Below, one piece after another: positions 17,701-27,136 of a stretch of 64,000 bases of DNA. Position numbers and translations under genes: made by a program. Positions within the stretch are counted from its first letter, which is position 1. Every line of letters starts with the position of its first letter. The DNA comes from Thermoproteota archaeon (GTDB lineage Archaea; Thermoproteota; Thermoprotei; Gearchaeales; Gearchaeaceae): positions 62,001 to 126,000 of the forward strand of contig JAJPJK010000001.1 in the NCBI GenBank assembly GCA_021324265.1. The letters run 5' to 3'. Under the pieces are notes generated by a model. It searched no databases. It was not told where the DNA came from and worked only from the letters and a program-made list of their open reading frames with translations.

Positions 17701-20700
17701 TCCTATTCTCGAGTTGAAGCACGAGGCCGGGCCTAGTGCTCACTTTCAATTCCCTTCTTGGGATTCTGTCACCATCTCGTGCTTATTCCCATTTCCATAT
17801 AGCATCTTTCAATTCCCTTCTTGGGATTCTAAAACTAAAGGAAACATGGATGAAATATGAGGATAAAGCGGTCTTTCAATTCCCTTCTTGGGATTCTTTC
17901 AAGTGTTCTTTTGCTAAACATAGAAATTCAAAAGGCTTTCAATTCCCTTCTTGGGATTCCGCTAATACTAACTGGGTTAGATATTAAACCTAAAGACTTT
18001 CAATTCCCTTCTTGGGATTCTATATATTATACTTGGACAGTTTATGCGACATGGAACTTTCAATTCCCTTCTTGGGATTCCGATGAAAGGTTAATACTAC
18101 ATTTTTTGTAAATTTTTTTATCTTTCAATTCCCTTCTTGGGATTCATTTTTTAATAACATTAGGAAGAAATGCTACTGCTACTTTCTTTCAATTCCCTTC
18201 TTGGGATTCTTAAAGGAGTTGTTAAAGTATAACGGACTGGATTACTTTCAATTCCCTTCTTGGGATTCAAAGAGGGGGATAAATGGGTTCTTCTACTCGA
18301 AAAGAAACTTTCAATTCCCTTCTTGGGATTCTTGGAAAAGGAAATTGCTGAAGGCAAAGGATTTTGCTTTCAATTCCCTTCTTGGGATTCCTCAACCGTG
18401 TATAATCCATCAAGCGATAAATTTTCGGTCTTTCAATTCCCTTCTTGGGATTCCGAAATCGAAAATCACCTAAAGCTTAAGCACGGGCTAACAACTTTCA
18501 ATTCCCTTCTTGGGATTCTTCCTTTACTTTGTTGTTTCAGTTTTGCTAGCAAACTTTCAATTCCCTTCTTGGGATTCCCAATACCAAGAAAACCGTTTTT
18601 TAGGGGTAAATAGAAACTTTCAATTCCCTTCTTGGGATTCTTTTGTTAATTGTGTTGATGAGCTTTCTAACATTTTTACTTTCAATTCCCTTCTTGGGAT
18701 TCTTATAGGGCAAATAATTTCGGATGGGGGAGTAATCTTTCAATTCCCTTCTTGGGATTCATACACTAGGATCGCCTTTACTCCCTTGCTTCATATTACT
18801 TTCAATTCCCTTCTTGGGATTCATACACTAGGATCGCCTTTACTCCCTTGCTTCATATTACTTTCAATTCCCTTCTTGGGATTCATTATATTATCTTTGA
18901 CTTGGACAATATAAAAATATACCTTTCAATTCCCTTCTTGGGATTCAGTTCAATTGCCTTTTCCCATCCATTTCTTTCAAATGCTTTCAATTCCCTTCTT
19001 GGGATTCGATGATATTCTGTTGATTGTTACTGTATATAGCATTTGCTTTCAATTCCCTTCTTGGGATTCTTATTAAGCGTATTAGAATCAGAATTAACTA
19101 ATATCCTACTTTCAATTCCCTTCTTGGGATTCCATGGAATGCCCTAATTGCCACTTGGATCTTAGTAATATCTTTCAATTCCCTTCTTGGGATTCATATA
19201 TGTTTATTGTTTAAACAACTTAAACCGTTTAACTTTCAATTCCCTTCTTGGGATTCTATATGTTATTGGCCATACTGAAGCCCTTATCCTTGGTGTCTTT
19301 CAATTCCCTTCTTGGGATTCATACCGTAATAGTACAACTAACGGATACACTAATTCGCTTTCAATTCCCTTCTTGGGATTCTTGTGTTCTACTAATTAGG
19401 GTACTAAGCTTCGTGATTTGCTTTCAATTCCCTTCTTGGGATTCATAGTGCTACACTAACACCCATTGCGAATATTACTAACTTTCAATTCCCTTCTTGG
19501 GATTCTTAGCTTCCCATGGTGCTCCTAGTACGTTCTTACCTTTCAATTCCCTTCTTGGGATTCGTTTGTCATGTTGATACAAGAATTGGGCCTTGTATAT
19601 ATCTTTCAATTCCCTTCTTGGGATTCTTCTATCCCACACGAGAACTAAGCCCGTTCTTATTGTTACTTTCAATTCCCTTCTTGGGATTCAGGGATTTGCT
19701 ACTATTGTGGCCGGCCCATTAGGAGCTACTTTCAATTCCCTTCTTGGGATTCAACACATAAAAAGCTACTTTTCCTTCCTAAGAATGTTACTTTCAATTC
19801 CCTTCTTGGGATTCCAAAGGCAGGTTCTACAAAAGTGGCTCAGCAAATTCTCTTTCAATTCCCTTCTTGGGATTCATAAAAAAGAAAAGAAAAGAAAAAA
19901 GAAAAGAAAAGAAAAACTTTCAATTCCCTTCTTGGGATTCAGCAGTACCCCCTAAAGCCAAGTTAAGCCTTCCTACAATCCTTTCAATTCCCTTCTTGGG
20001 ATTCGTAAACGTTATGCTGGAGAATTCGATTATACCTTATTGAACTTTCAATTCCCTTCTTGGGATTCACTTAGAAGAACACATCGAATACCTCAAGAAA
20101 GATATACTTTCAATTCCCTTCTTGGGATTCTAAATTGATAAACGCTGCGTGAGTACCAAATTTAATTTTTCTTTCAATTCCCTTCTTGGGATTCACGAAG
20201 AAAGAAGAATTGGATATACCTCAATACACTAACTTTCAATTCCCTTCTTGGGATTCTTAGATCCAGATTGTTATGCTGAGGTCATGAGCAAAATCTTTCA
20301 ATTCCCTTCTTGGGATTCGAAACGTCGCCTAAAACATTCGCATGCTTTCATTTGTGTCTTTCAATTCCCTTCTTGGGATTCTTATGTTAGGTGTTTATAA
20401 CACATACGTATTGTTAGCACTTTCAATTCCCTTCTTGGGATTCATACTCTCTATCTTTACCTTTACCTCCAAAAGAACCTTCTTTCAATTCCCTTCTTGG
20501 GATTCCTAAACTCTACATTAGGTAATACGCCATATGTTAATAATCTTTCAATTCCCTTCTTGGGATTCCGCTGATAACGGTGTAGCCTTTTTACTTGCGA
20601 AATTCGACTTTCAATTCCCTTCTTGGGATTCTGTAAAAACTAACGATATAATTTCAAACACGATTGTAACTTTCAATTCCCTTCTTGGGATTCCTTAGGG

Positions 20701-22294
20701 AAAGAGGCAAATGTGTTTGTAGGTAATTTGCTTTCAATTCCCTTCTTGGGATTCTTGGGGCTTTAATGGGCTTAGGTTTTGGCATGGTCTTCTTTCAATT
20801 CCCTTCTTGGGATTCTATCTTATAGCCGATAAGAAAAATCCATTTGATCGAACTTTCAATTCCCTTCTTGGGATTCTGTTTTTATCTACTCAGTTCTTAG
20901 GTAAATGCGTTCGTCTTTCAATTCCCTTCTTGGGATTCCTGTTCAGAATACGCTAGTTATAAATACCACTACTTCAAAACTTTCAATTCCCTTCTTGGGA
21001 TTCATATTTAATAACAATTTTTTTTATTAAGATTATATGAATCTTTCAATTCCCTTCTTGGGATTCGTACCCGTAGCGCAGACTATAACCTAAAACTTAG
21101 CTACTTTCAATTCCCTTCTTGGGATTCTTAAATCAATCGTTGCCATACTCTCTTATTAGTTAACTTTCAATTCCCTTCTTGGGATTCATAAGCTTGATTC
21201 AATACTAAGCAACTACAACGATGAACTTTCAATTCCCTTCTTGGGATTCCAACAAAAACAACAAGTGATTAGTAAATTAGCATTAGCTCTTTCAATTCCC
21301 TTCTTGGGATTCACTGTGACTAGGTTAGTGCTACTCGGGCCTACGCTTATCTTTCAATTCCCTTCTTGGGATTCATAAATTCAATTTATTCATTTACCTA
21401 GCATGAACGATACTTTCAATTCCCTTCTTGGGATTCCGAAAGTATACGATCCTCCAGCTAGTGGTAGATTGATAATCTTTCAATTCCCTTCTTGGGATTC
21501 GTAATGTAAATATCAAAGCTATTACCCTGTGAACTAGCTTTCAATTCCCTTCTTGGGATTCCGAAGGATGATATTGATAGGATAATAAAGATTGTCTTTC
21601 AATTCCCTTCTTGGGATTCATAGTTATAAAGCCAAATATAAATATAAAACCGAGATTCTTTCAATTCCCTTCTTGGGATTCACGTTCATAAGGGGTTTTA
21701 TATTTACGAAGTAGACGCTTTCAATTCCCTTCTTGGGATTCTTCATAATACCATCCTTTCTCATACTTTGAGCGACTACTTTCAATTCCCTTCTTGGGAT
21801 TCAACGTGTATGAACCTCCAGCCAATGGTAAGTTAATTATCTTTCAATTCCCTTCTTGGGATTCGTTCAGTATTATTTCTTCAGCATATAGCGTATTATT
21901 TGTCTTTCAATTCCCTTCTTGGGATTCCATTAGGAGGTGCTGGTACAATGTATCCTATCGCACTTTCAATTCCCTTCTTGGGATTCACTAGTCTACTAGG
22001 GTCTAAAGCCTTTTCGTCGAATCTCTTTCAATTCCCTTCTTGGGATTCGTGAAATATTGGGTATACCTTATAGCCAAATGCTTAAACTCTTTCAATTCCC
22101 TTCTTGGGATTCTGTAGGGCTTATGTATGTGAAGATTGTTATAGGAAATGCTTTCAATTCCCTTCTTGGGATTCTAAAATGTGTTATTGGGTGTAGTTTG
22201 GCTTATGTACTTTCAATTCCCTTCTTGGGATTCTCTTCGCTCATTGTAGTATATACTGCATATATTTATTCTTTCAATTCCCTTCTTGGGATTC
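14788..22294 (-). CRISPR. long type I-A CRISPR array, about 121 repeats of 24 nt
   Basis: On the plus strand the repeat runs from CTTTCAATTC to TTGGGATTC (24 nt), nearly invariant, with spacers of mostly 36-42 nt and a period of about 62 nt; I counted 121 repeats. Read on the minus strand each repeat ends in ATTGAAAG, the 8-nt 5' handle known for type I-A/III crRNAs, so transcription runs leftward. The first three repeats on the left (14788, 14848, 14912) are degenerate, marking the trailer; the leader lies right of 22294. Repeats at 16486 and 17618 end in A instead of C. The repeat has a short inverted element (TCCC/GGGA). Spacers are on average AT-rich. Confidence 0.98.
18761..18860 (-). 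repeat. tandem spacer-repeat duplication inside the array
   Basis: The 38-nt spacer at 18761-18798 (starting ATACACTAGGATCGCC) recurs exactly at 18823-18860, separated by one repeat (18799-18822). This is a one-unit duplication within the array, most simply by recombination between repeats. Confidence 0.95.
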
Positions 22295-22435
22295 CGGCCC
22301 GCACGATTTTCCGCTTCATTTTCGGCGGGTATATGCATGTACATCAGCTAATTTGTTAATCCGATTCATACTTAAAAACCTTCGAGTCTCGGTTCATCGA
22401 ATCTTGCTAGAATCGTTCTTTCGCTAACCGAAAAC
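22295..22435 (-). promoter_or_regulatory. CRISPR leader with pre-crRNA promoter
   Basis: This stretch lies between the newest repeat and the divergent adaptation operon. On the minus strand TTTTTAAGTA (plus coordinates 22369-22378), preceded by a purine-rich possible BRE (CGAAGG), makes a good TATA box. It predicts a start near 22347, about 50 nt before the first repeat. No ORF is present. The intact repeats on this side and the degenerate ones on the far side support its role as leader. Confidence 0.75.
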
Positions 22436-22445
22436 CTTTTATGTT
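22436..22445 (+). promoter_or_regulatory. TATA box of the adaptation operon
   Basis: CTTTTATGTT, preceded by ACCGAAAAC (possible BRE), has its centre about 24 nt before ATG 22464. This spacing chooses ATG 22464 over TTG 22449 as the leaderless start of csa1. Confidence 0.55.
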
Positions 22446-22463
22446 TTTTTGAAAATATCTGTG

Positions 22464-23447
22464 ATGTTTTTCATAGATAGGTTAGATTTAGACAGACATC
22501 TCCAAAAGCTAAGGGATGATTTAGAAAGTAGGGGAGGAATTTCCGATGATCTTAGAGGCTGGTCATGGAATAAGGATTCTAGAGTTAAACCCCTTAGCGA
22601 GCTAAAACTGCCTGTCAGCGAAGTTACCCATAGGTATTGTCCTACGTATAGGGATATTTATCTCAAACGCATTCTTCACATCAAGGCTCCTCCTACTTTG
22701 AAGACTATCCGTGGCATAGCATATCATGAGGTCTTCCATGAAGCGAATCTCAAAGTAAAGCAGTTCATATATGCTTCGAAAATCATCAGCGGAGGAGAGC
22801 TTCTCAACGAGTACATGCCTAAGTTAGATGATTATGTGAGCGAAATAATAAATCGTTCTGAGAAGCGTACAGTGAAGTTGAAGGATGAAGAGAGGGGCAT
22901 ATTGAAAAGGGAATGTTATGTGCTCTATAGATACTTGCTCATTCAGGCCGCAGCTAGGATCGATAGCACTCTCTCTAAGTTCAAGTATGCGAATCAAGAA
23001 AGCATTGCAAGCGAAGTCGTTCCTGCTTTGTCTGAGCGCAAGGTTGATGGCTCGCTCGTAGGATTCTCGAAGGAGCTGAGCGTGGATTTATACACGCCCT
23101 TTAATGCAATTGCAGACCTGAAGACTGGAGAGACTAGGGATTTCCATAGGCATATACTCGCAGCTTATGCTTTGGCCATCGAAGCTAGCGAAAGGATCGC
23201 CGTCGATTTCGGCATGATTATATACGTTAAGGTAGACCTCGATAGATATGTGCCTTACTTCGACCTCGATTGCTTCATAATAGGAGATGAGCTAAGAATA
23301 GAGGCAATTGAGTTTAGGAATAAAAGCTTCGAAATATTAACACTTGGAAAAGATCCTGGGAAGCCAGCAGTTTGCCCAGATTATTGCCCATATTACACTC
23401 ATTGTAATCCCAGCATAGTAGCTCAGAAAATCCTCGAGCATGGATGA
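22464..23447 (+). CDS. csa1: Csa1, Cas4-family nuclease of type I-A adaptation
   Basis: A 327-aa Cas4-like protein. Four cysteines likely hold an Fe-S cluster: Cys59 (HRYCPTYRD) and Cys304, Cys308, Cys314 near the C-terminus (CPDYCPYYTHC). The RecB-type core shows GIAYHEVFHEA and AIADLKTGETRDF followed by HILAAYALAIE (QxxY-like). Csa1 acts with Cas1, Cas2 and Cas4 in spacer processing. First gene of the adaptation operon, 39 bp before cas1. Start chosen from the promoter spacing. Confidence 0.9.
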   Translation: MFFIDRLDLDRHLQKLRDDLESRGGISDDLRGWSWNKDSRVKPLSELKLPVSEVTHRYCPTYRDIYLKRILHIKAPPTLKTIRGIAYHEVFHEANLKVKQFIYASKIISGGELLNEYMPKLDDYVSEIINRSEKRTVKLKDEERGILKRECYVLYRYLLIQAAARIDSTLSKFKYANQESIASEVVPALSERKVDGSLVGFSKELSVDLYTPFNAIADLKTGETRDFHRHILAAYALAIEASERIAVDFGMIIYVKVDLDRYVPYFDLDCFIIGDELRIEAIEFRNKSFEILTLGKDPGKPAVCPDYCPYYTHCNPSIVAQKILEHG

Positions 23448-23485
23448 GATATATTTGATATGAAGCAAAGAGGAAATCCCTAGGC

Positions 23486-24475
23486 ATGGCAAGGCTTCTC
23501 ATCAATGACTTCGGAGCTTTTCTTGGCGTGAAGCGAGGATCCTTTTATCTCAAGCTGGGCAATGAGAAGGCCATCATAGCCCCTTCTAAGATAGACCAAA
23601 TAATAATTTTGACAGGTGGGGCTTCGCTATCTACTGCTGCAATAAGACAAGCTCTGAAGTTCAACATACCCATTTCATTCCACCTCAGCGATGGCCGTTT
23701 CCTTGGCATGTTAAAGCGAATAGGTTCAGCTAATATCGTCTTGCGAAAAAAGCAATATGAAGCAAGGTTCAATGAAAAGGCAATTGAAATCGCTAAACGT
23801 ATTGCGAGCGCGAAAATGTATAATCAACGCACCTTGCTTTCACAATATCTCAGATCAAGGGATCTTCGAGATGAGATAAGGAAGGAAATATCCAGCGCAA
23901 TAGATGAAATAGGCAAGTATATCGATGAAGTGAAGCAAGTATTCGATCAGCGAGAAGTAATGAACATTGAAGCTGAGGCTGCGAAGCTTTATTGGAGCTG
24001 CTTCAAGTATTTCGTAAAGGTTAGCTTCGATGAGCGCAGGCAACGCTTCGAGGAACCAAAGGATCCTGTCAATGCATGTCTTAACTATGGTTATTCAATC
24101 CTTGGCTCACAGGTTTGGCATGCGATAGAGCTAAAGGGTCTCGATCCATATGCTGGCTTCTTGCATGTCGATAGCTCTAGGAGGCCTGCGCTTGTAATGG
24201 ATTTAATGGAAGAGTTCAGGCAGCCTGTAGTTGATCGAGTCGTGATAAGGTTCATAAATTCGATGGAAAAGCCAGAAAATATCCTCGAAAAGGGTTTCAT
24301 AAACAGGAAATATCGAAGGGATTTCGTTGCGATGATATTCCAAAGGCTTGAAGAAAAAATTAGCTTTGAAGAGCGTAGAATGCCTATAATAACGCATATT
24401 CACAATCAAGTAACTAAGCTAGCTGAATATCTCATGGAAAGGAGGAAGGCGTATACTCCCTTCATTGAGAGATGA
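23486..24475 (+). CDS. cas1: Cas1 integrase
   Basis: A 329-aa Cas1. The metal-site residues are present: Glu152 in IEAEAAKLYW, His217 in GFLHVDSSRRP and the acidic cluster in MDLMEEFRQ (229-233). The N-terminal beta domain (LLINDFGAFLGVKRGSFYL) is normal. Cas1 and Cas2 form the complex that inserts new spacers at the leader. Length is typical. The next gene, cas2, starts 5 nt after the stop. Confidence 0.97.
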   Translation: MARLLINDFGAFLGVKRGSFYLKLGNEKAIIAPSKIDQIIILTGGASLSTAAIRQALKFNIPISFHLSDGRFLGMLKRIGSANIVLRKKQYEARFNEKAIEIAKRIASAKMYNQRTLLSQYLRSRDLRDEIRKEISSAIDEIGKYIDEVKQVFDQREVMNIEAEAAKLYWSCFKYFVKVSFDERRQRFEEPKDPVNACLNYGYSILGSQVWHAIELKGLDPYAGFLHVDSSRRPALVMDLMEEFRQPVVDRVVIRFINSMEKPENILEKGFINRKYRRDFVAMIFQRLEEKISFEERRMPIITHIHNQVTKLAEYLMERRKAYTPFIER

Positions 24476-24480
24476 TTTAG

Positions 24481-24759
24481 ATGTATACGCTTGTTATCTA
24501 TGACATACCTGATGATAACTTAAGGACAAAAATAAGCGACATTTGCAAGCGTTTTGGCCTTGAGGCATTGCAGCGAAGTGCATATGGCGGTAGGATAAGC
24601 TCTGGGATAAAGAAGGAGCTAGTCGCTGCACTTGAAAGGATAATGAAGAAGAATGATGGAAATGTGAAGATATATTCGATATGCGATGTAGATTTGAAAT
24701 TGCTCATAGACATTGGTTCTCCTGTTTTCGAGGCCAAGGGAAAGGAATTCCTAGTATGA
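24481..24759 (+). CDS. cas2: Cas2
   Basis: A 92-aa ferredoxin-fold protein with the N-terminal YTLVIYDIPDD strand carrying the conserved Asp8, a second strand-turn LQRSAYGGRI and a third strand NVKIYSICD. It is the structural partner of Cas1 in spacer integration. Size and position directly behind cas1 are standard. Confidence 0.95.
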   Translation: MYTLVIYDIPDDNLRTKISDICKRFGLEALQRSAYGGRISSGIKKELVAALERIMKKNDGNVKIYSICDVDLKLLIDIGSPVFEAKGKEFLV

Positions 24760-24810
24760 CCGAGATTAGCTTCCTTAAAAGGAAGGCATTAGCTTGTAGC
24801 TCAGCTTGAA

Positions 24811-25404
24811 ATGAAAGAAGAGGATTTAATACCTGTTTATTACATAAAGAGGTTTCATTTCTGCCCTCGAACAGTTTACTTCGAGGCTGTACTGGGATAT
24901 AAGGAATATGAAAAAGAATACATGATCGAAGGTAGCGAAGAGCATGAAAGTGAAGAATTGAAGTTAAATCGAAGAAAGAATGTCTTCCCTTATTCAGGGG
25001 AGGAAGTCCTTGAATCGTGGAACAACTTGGAGCTTAAATCCGAAAAGCTTGGAATCGTTGGAAAAGTAGATTCGATCGTGAAAACTAAGAATGCAACGTA
25101 TCTAATTGAAAGAAAGAACAGCTTAGGTCATAAGAAGCCTAACAAGGATCATTTATATCAAGCCATGGCATATGTATTGCTTGCAGAGGAAAATCTCAAT
25201 ATAAAGATAGACTACATCAAGCTACATTATTTGAAGAACGATAAAATCTTCACAATAAAAATAGATCAAGCACTAAGGAAGCATGTGCTATGGACGATAG
25301 AAAAGATAAAAGAAATCATCGATAAAGCATATCTTTATCCCTACATCAAACTCCCATACTGCGAAGGTTGTGGTTTTGCAGATATTTGCAAATATTTCAG
25401 ATGA
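24811..25404 (+). CDS. cas4: Cas4 exonuclease
   Basis: A 197-aa RecB-family protein with the Cas4 Fe-S ligands Cys18 (FHFCPRT) and Cys184, Cys187, Cys193 (YCEGCGFADICKYF). The PD-ExK core is Asp87 (VGKVDSIV), Glu100 and Lys102 (LIERKN), with Gln117 (YQAMAY). It trims pre-spacers and helps PAM selection. With csa1 this gives two Cas4-type proteins in one operon, as is usual in type I-A. It starts 51 bp after cas2. Confidence 0.92.
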   Translation: MKEEDLIPVYYIKRFHFCPRTVYFEAVLGYKEYEKEYMIEGSEEHESEELKLNRRKNVFPYSGEEVLESWNNLELKSEKLGIVGKVDSIVKTKNATYLIERKNSLGHKKPNKDHLYQAMAYVLLAEENLNIKIDYIKLHYLKNDKIFTIKIDQALRKHVLWTIEKIKEIIDKAYLYPYIKLPYCEGCGFADICKYFR

Positions 25405-25592
25405 AGGTCTAAGAATTTTGAAGGATAGAAAATGGAAAAATAGATCATCTAAGCAGATCGATAATATCTTCTTGGAAGCTTATTTCAGTTTTATTGCCCA
25501 ATATTATTGATTAATTGCCTAGTTCATTTAGTTTTAATTTGGAAATTAGATTTTATCTGCATGCTTAAATTCCAGAAAGAAAAATAATATTT

Positions 25593-26078
25593 GTGGTTGA
25601 ATTAATAACCAAGAGTGTCGTTGATCAAATCATAGCTCAGTATGTCAAGAACATCATTGAAAAAGCTCAGGCAGGAAAGAAGCTGAGCGATTGGGAGGTG
25701 GGAATATTGATGATGGACAACATAAGAACTCATTTGGAATACAAATTAGAAAACAACAGGAAAGAGCTCGATACAAAGATAGAATTGGTAAGAGATGAAC
25801 TTAATGCAAAGATCGAAGTTACAAGAAAAGATCTTGAAGCAAGAATAGCAGGCTTGGATGCAAAGATTGAAACTACAAGAAAAGATCTTGAAGCAAGAAT
25901 AGCAAGCTTAGATTCAAAGATCGAAGCTATAAAAAACGAACTGGGCGCAAAAATAGAGGGTCTCGATAAAAGATTAAGTAACGTTGAAAGAAATTTGGAC
26001 GGACTCAGAGCAAGTTTGGACTCTTTACGAGATAATGTGATCAATACGCTTGTAGAAGAGCTGAAAAAGAGACTTTAA
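25593..26078 (+). CDS. coiled-coil protein
   Basis: A 161-aa protein, start GTG. Residues about 45-160 form one long heptad-rich coiled coil (KIEVTRKDLEARIAGLD and so on), with an N-terminal helical cap (ITKSVVDQIIAQYVKN). No membrane segment and no catalytic motif are visible. Two near-identical 18-residue units are encoded by a 54-bp tandem duplication. Similar DUF1640-like coiled-coil proteins are common in archaea with unknown roles. It follows cas4 by 189 bp and need not belong to the CRISPR system. Confidence 0.6.
   Translation: MVELITKSVVDQIIAQYVKNIIEKAQAGKKLSDWEVGILMMDNIRTHLEYKLENNRKELDTKIELVRDELNAKIEVTRKDLEARIAGLDAKIETTRKDLEARIASLDSKIEAIKNELGAKIEGLDKRLSNVERNLDGLRASLDSLRDNVINTLVEELKKRL
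25806..25913 (+). repeat. 54-bp tandem duplication inside the coiled-coil gene
   Basis: Two adjacent 54-nt units (25806-25859 and 25860-25913) differ at only a few positions and keep the frame, encoding 18 residues each, AKIEVTRKDLEARIAGLD versus AKIETTRKDLEARIASLD. Further weaker copies flank them, which shows that the coil grew by unit duplication. Confidence 0.9.
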
Positions 26079-26082
26079 GTTA

Positions 26083-26166
26083 CTTTCACCCTAGCCCTAG
26101 GATTTGCCATATTATTAGTTCATCATTAGTAACATCACCGGCACTTTCACCCTAGCCCTAGGATTC
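26083..26166 (-). CRISPR. one-spacer mini-CRISPR with a different repeat
   Basis: Two 23-nt copies of a repeat that begins CTTTCACCCTAG and ends CCTAGGATT(C/T) lie at 26083-26105 and 26144-26166, separated by a 38-nt unique spacer. The outer bases (CTTTCA at one end, GGATTC at the other) match the main array's repeat, but the centre is unrelated and contains a CCTAG/CTAGG inverted repeat. Minus-strand reading gives the 3' end GGTGAAAG, a variant of the ATTGAAAG handle. The left copy has a changed last base, as in a trailer-end repeat. Confidence 0.7.
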
Positions 26167-26394
26167 TTGTGTTTTCCTAATTCTTTTTGCACTATCACTC
26201 ATATCAATAAGGGAAGAATTGGAAAAGTTACTCGATAATAGCTTATTATCCTTGATGTTGCAATAAGAGTGACTAAAATTCTCTAGATTTGGTTTGATAA
26301 AGTGTTCGATATGAAGCGACAAAATTCCAAGCTCTCATGAATAGTGAGCGATTTATCGTTATAAAAATAAAATAAATTATTTTATGATATTTTT

Positions 26395-26925
26395 ATGGGT
26401 ATTGATTTTTATATTAGTTTATCTCTTGTAATTTCGCTCATCCTTTTCTTCTACATATTTCTTTCAGGCTTCATATTCGGAGCAGGTTATGAGCCGACAC
26501 CTAGAAATGTTGTTAATAGGATGATAGAGCTTGCCGAACTCAAAGGCGATGAGACAGTATATGATTTAGGTTCAGGATTCGGTAGGATAATCATAGAAAT
26601 TTCGAAGCGTTATCCGAATATTAAATGCATTGGGATAGAAATTGATCCTTTAAAAGTTGCATGGACTCGTTTTGTGCTCAGAAGGAATAGGTTAAAAGCA
26701 ATTGTAATAAGGGCTAATTTACTGAAATACGATCTTAGAAATGCGGATGTTATTTTTACTTTTCTATATCCAGGCTTAATGGAGAAGCTAGGTAAAAAGT
26801 TACTTTCTGAGTGCACAAAAAAGGTAAGGGTTGTTTCTTACTATCACGAGATACCCTTCATTAGGCCTGTTTTGATAGATCATCGCCACAGGATTTTCGT
26901 CTATGATTTTTATCCCCATAGCTAG
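26395..26925 (+). CDS. membrane-anchored class I methyltransferase
   Basis: A 176-aa protein. Residues about 5-30 are one hydrophobic helix (LSLVISLILFFYIFLSGFIF). Then comes a Rossmann methyltransferase core with motif I YDLGSGFGRIIIE (about 61-73), the acidic strand-2 end CIGIEIDP and motif IV-like DVIFTFLYPGL. An N-terminal helix followed by PTPRNVVNRMIELA occurs in a group of small archaeal methyltransferases of unknown substrate. An A/T-rich promoter region precedes ATG 26395. Confidence 0.75.
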   Translation: MGIDFYISLSLVISLILFFYIFLSGFIFGAGYEPTPRNVVNRMIELAELKGDETVYDLGSGFGRIIIEISKRYPNIKCIGIEIDPLKVAWTRFVLRRNRLKAIVIRANLLKYDLRNADVIFTFLYPGLMEKLGKKLLSECTKKVRVVSYYHEIPFIRPVLIDHRHRIFVYDFYPHS

Positions 26926-26947
26926 AAACATGTTCGTATTTTCCGAG

Positions 26948-27136
26948 TTAAGGTGCAAAGAACACGTATTGGTTTAATTTCACATTGAAAAACTTTGAAG
27001 CCTGTCTTGTTCCTTCTCCAGGCTCCGTACCTACAGCCAAAACTACCATTAGCACTTCGAAGGGACATCTTACTAGATTATCTTCGCCTTTTACGAGGAG
27101 CTTATCGCCTATCCAAAAATACGTAGTATTCATCAT
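26948..27136 (-). pseudogene. fragment of heterodisulfide reductase subunit A (HdrA)
   Basis: The minus frame reads GDKLLVKGEDNL, then FEVLMVVLAVGTEPGEGTRQ and FFNVKLNQYVFFAP, which follows HdrA sequences closely across the stretch before their second FAD/NAD motif. Only about 60 of the several hundred residues of HdrA are present, a few residues are missing at the LMVVL junction, and a stop follows at once. This is a decayed remnant of a thiol/disulfide electron-transfer gene. No other hdr gene is in the window. A plus-strand ORF over the same DNA (26985-27260) is its shadow. Confidence 0.55.

Noticed and set aside
14851..19955. Many ORFs inside the array with repeated FQFPSWDS, NSLLGI or IPRRELK peptides
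   Set aside because: They are translations of the CRISPR repeat in different frames, not genes.
25730..26044. 104-aa minus-strand ORF in the coiled-coil gene
   Set aside because: Antisense shadow of a repetitive coding sequence; the plus-strand frame has the coherent heptad pattern.
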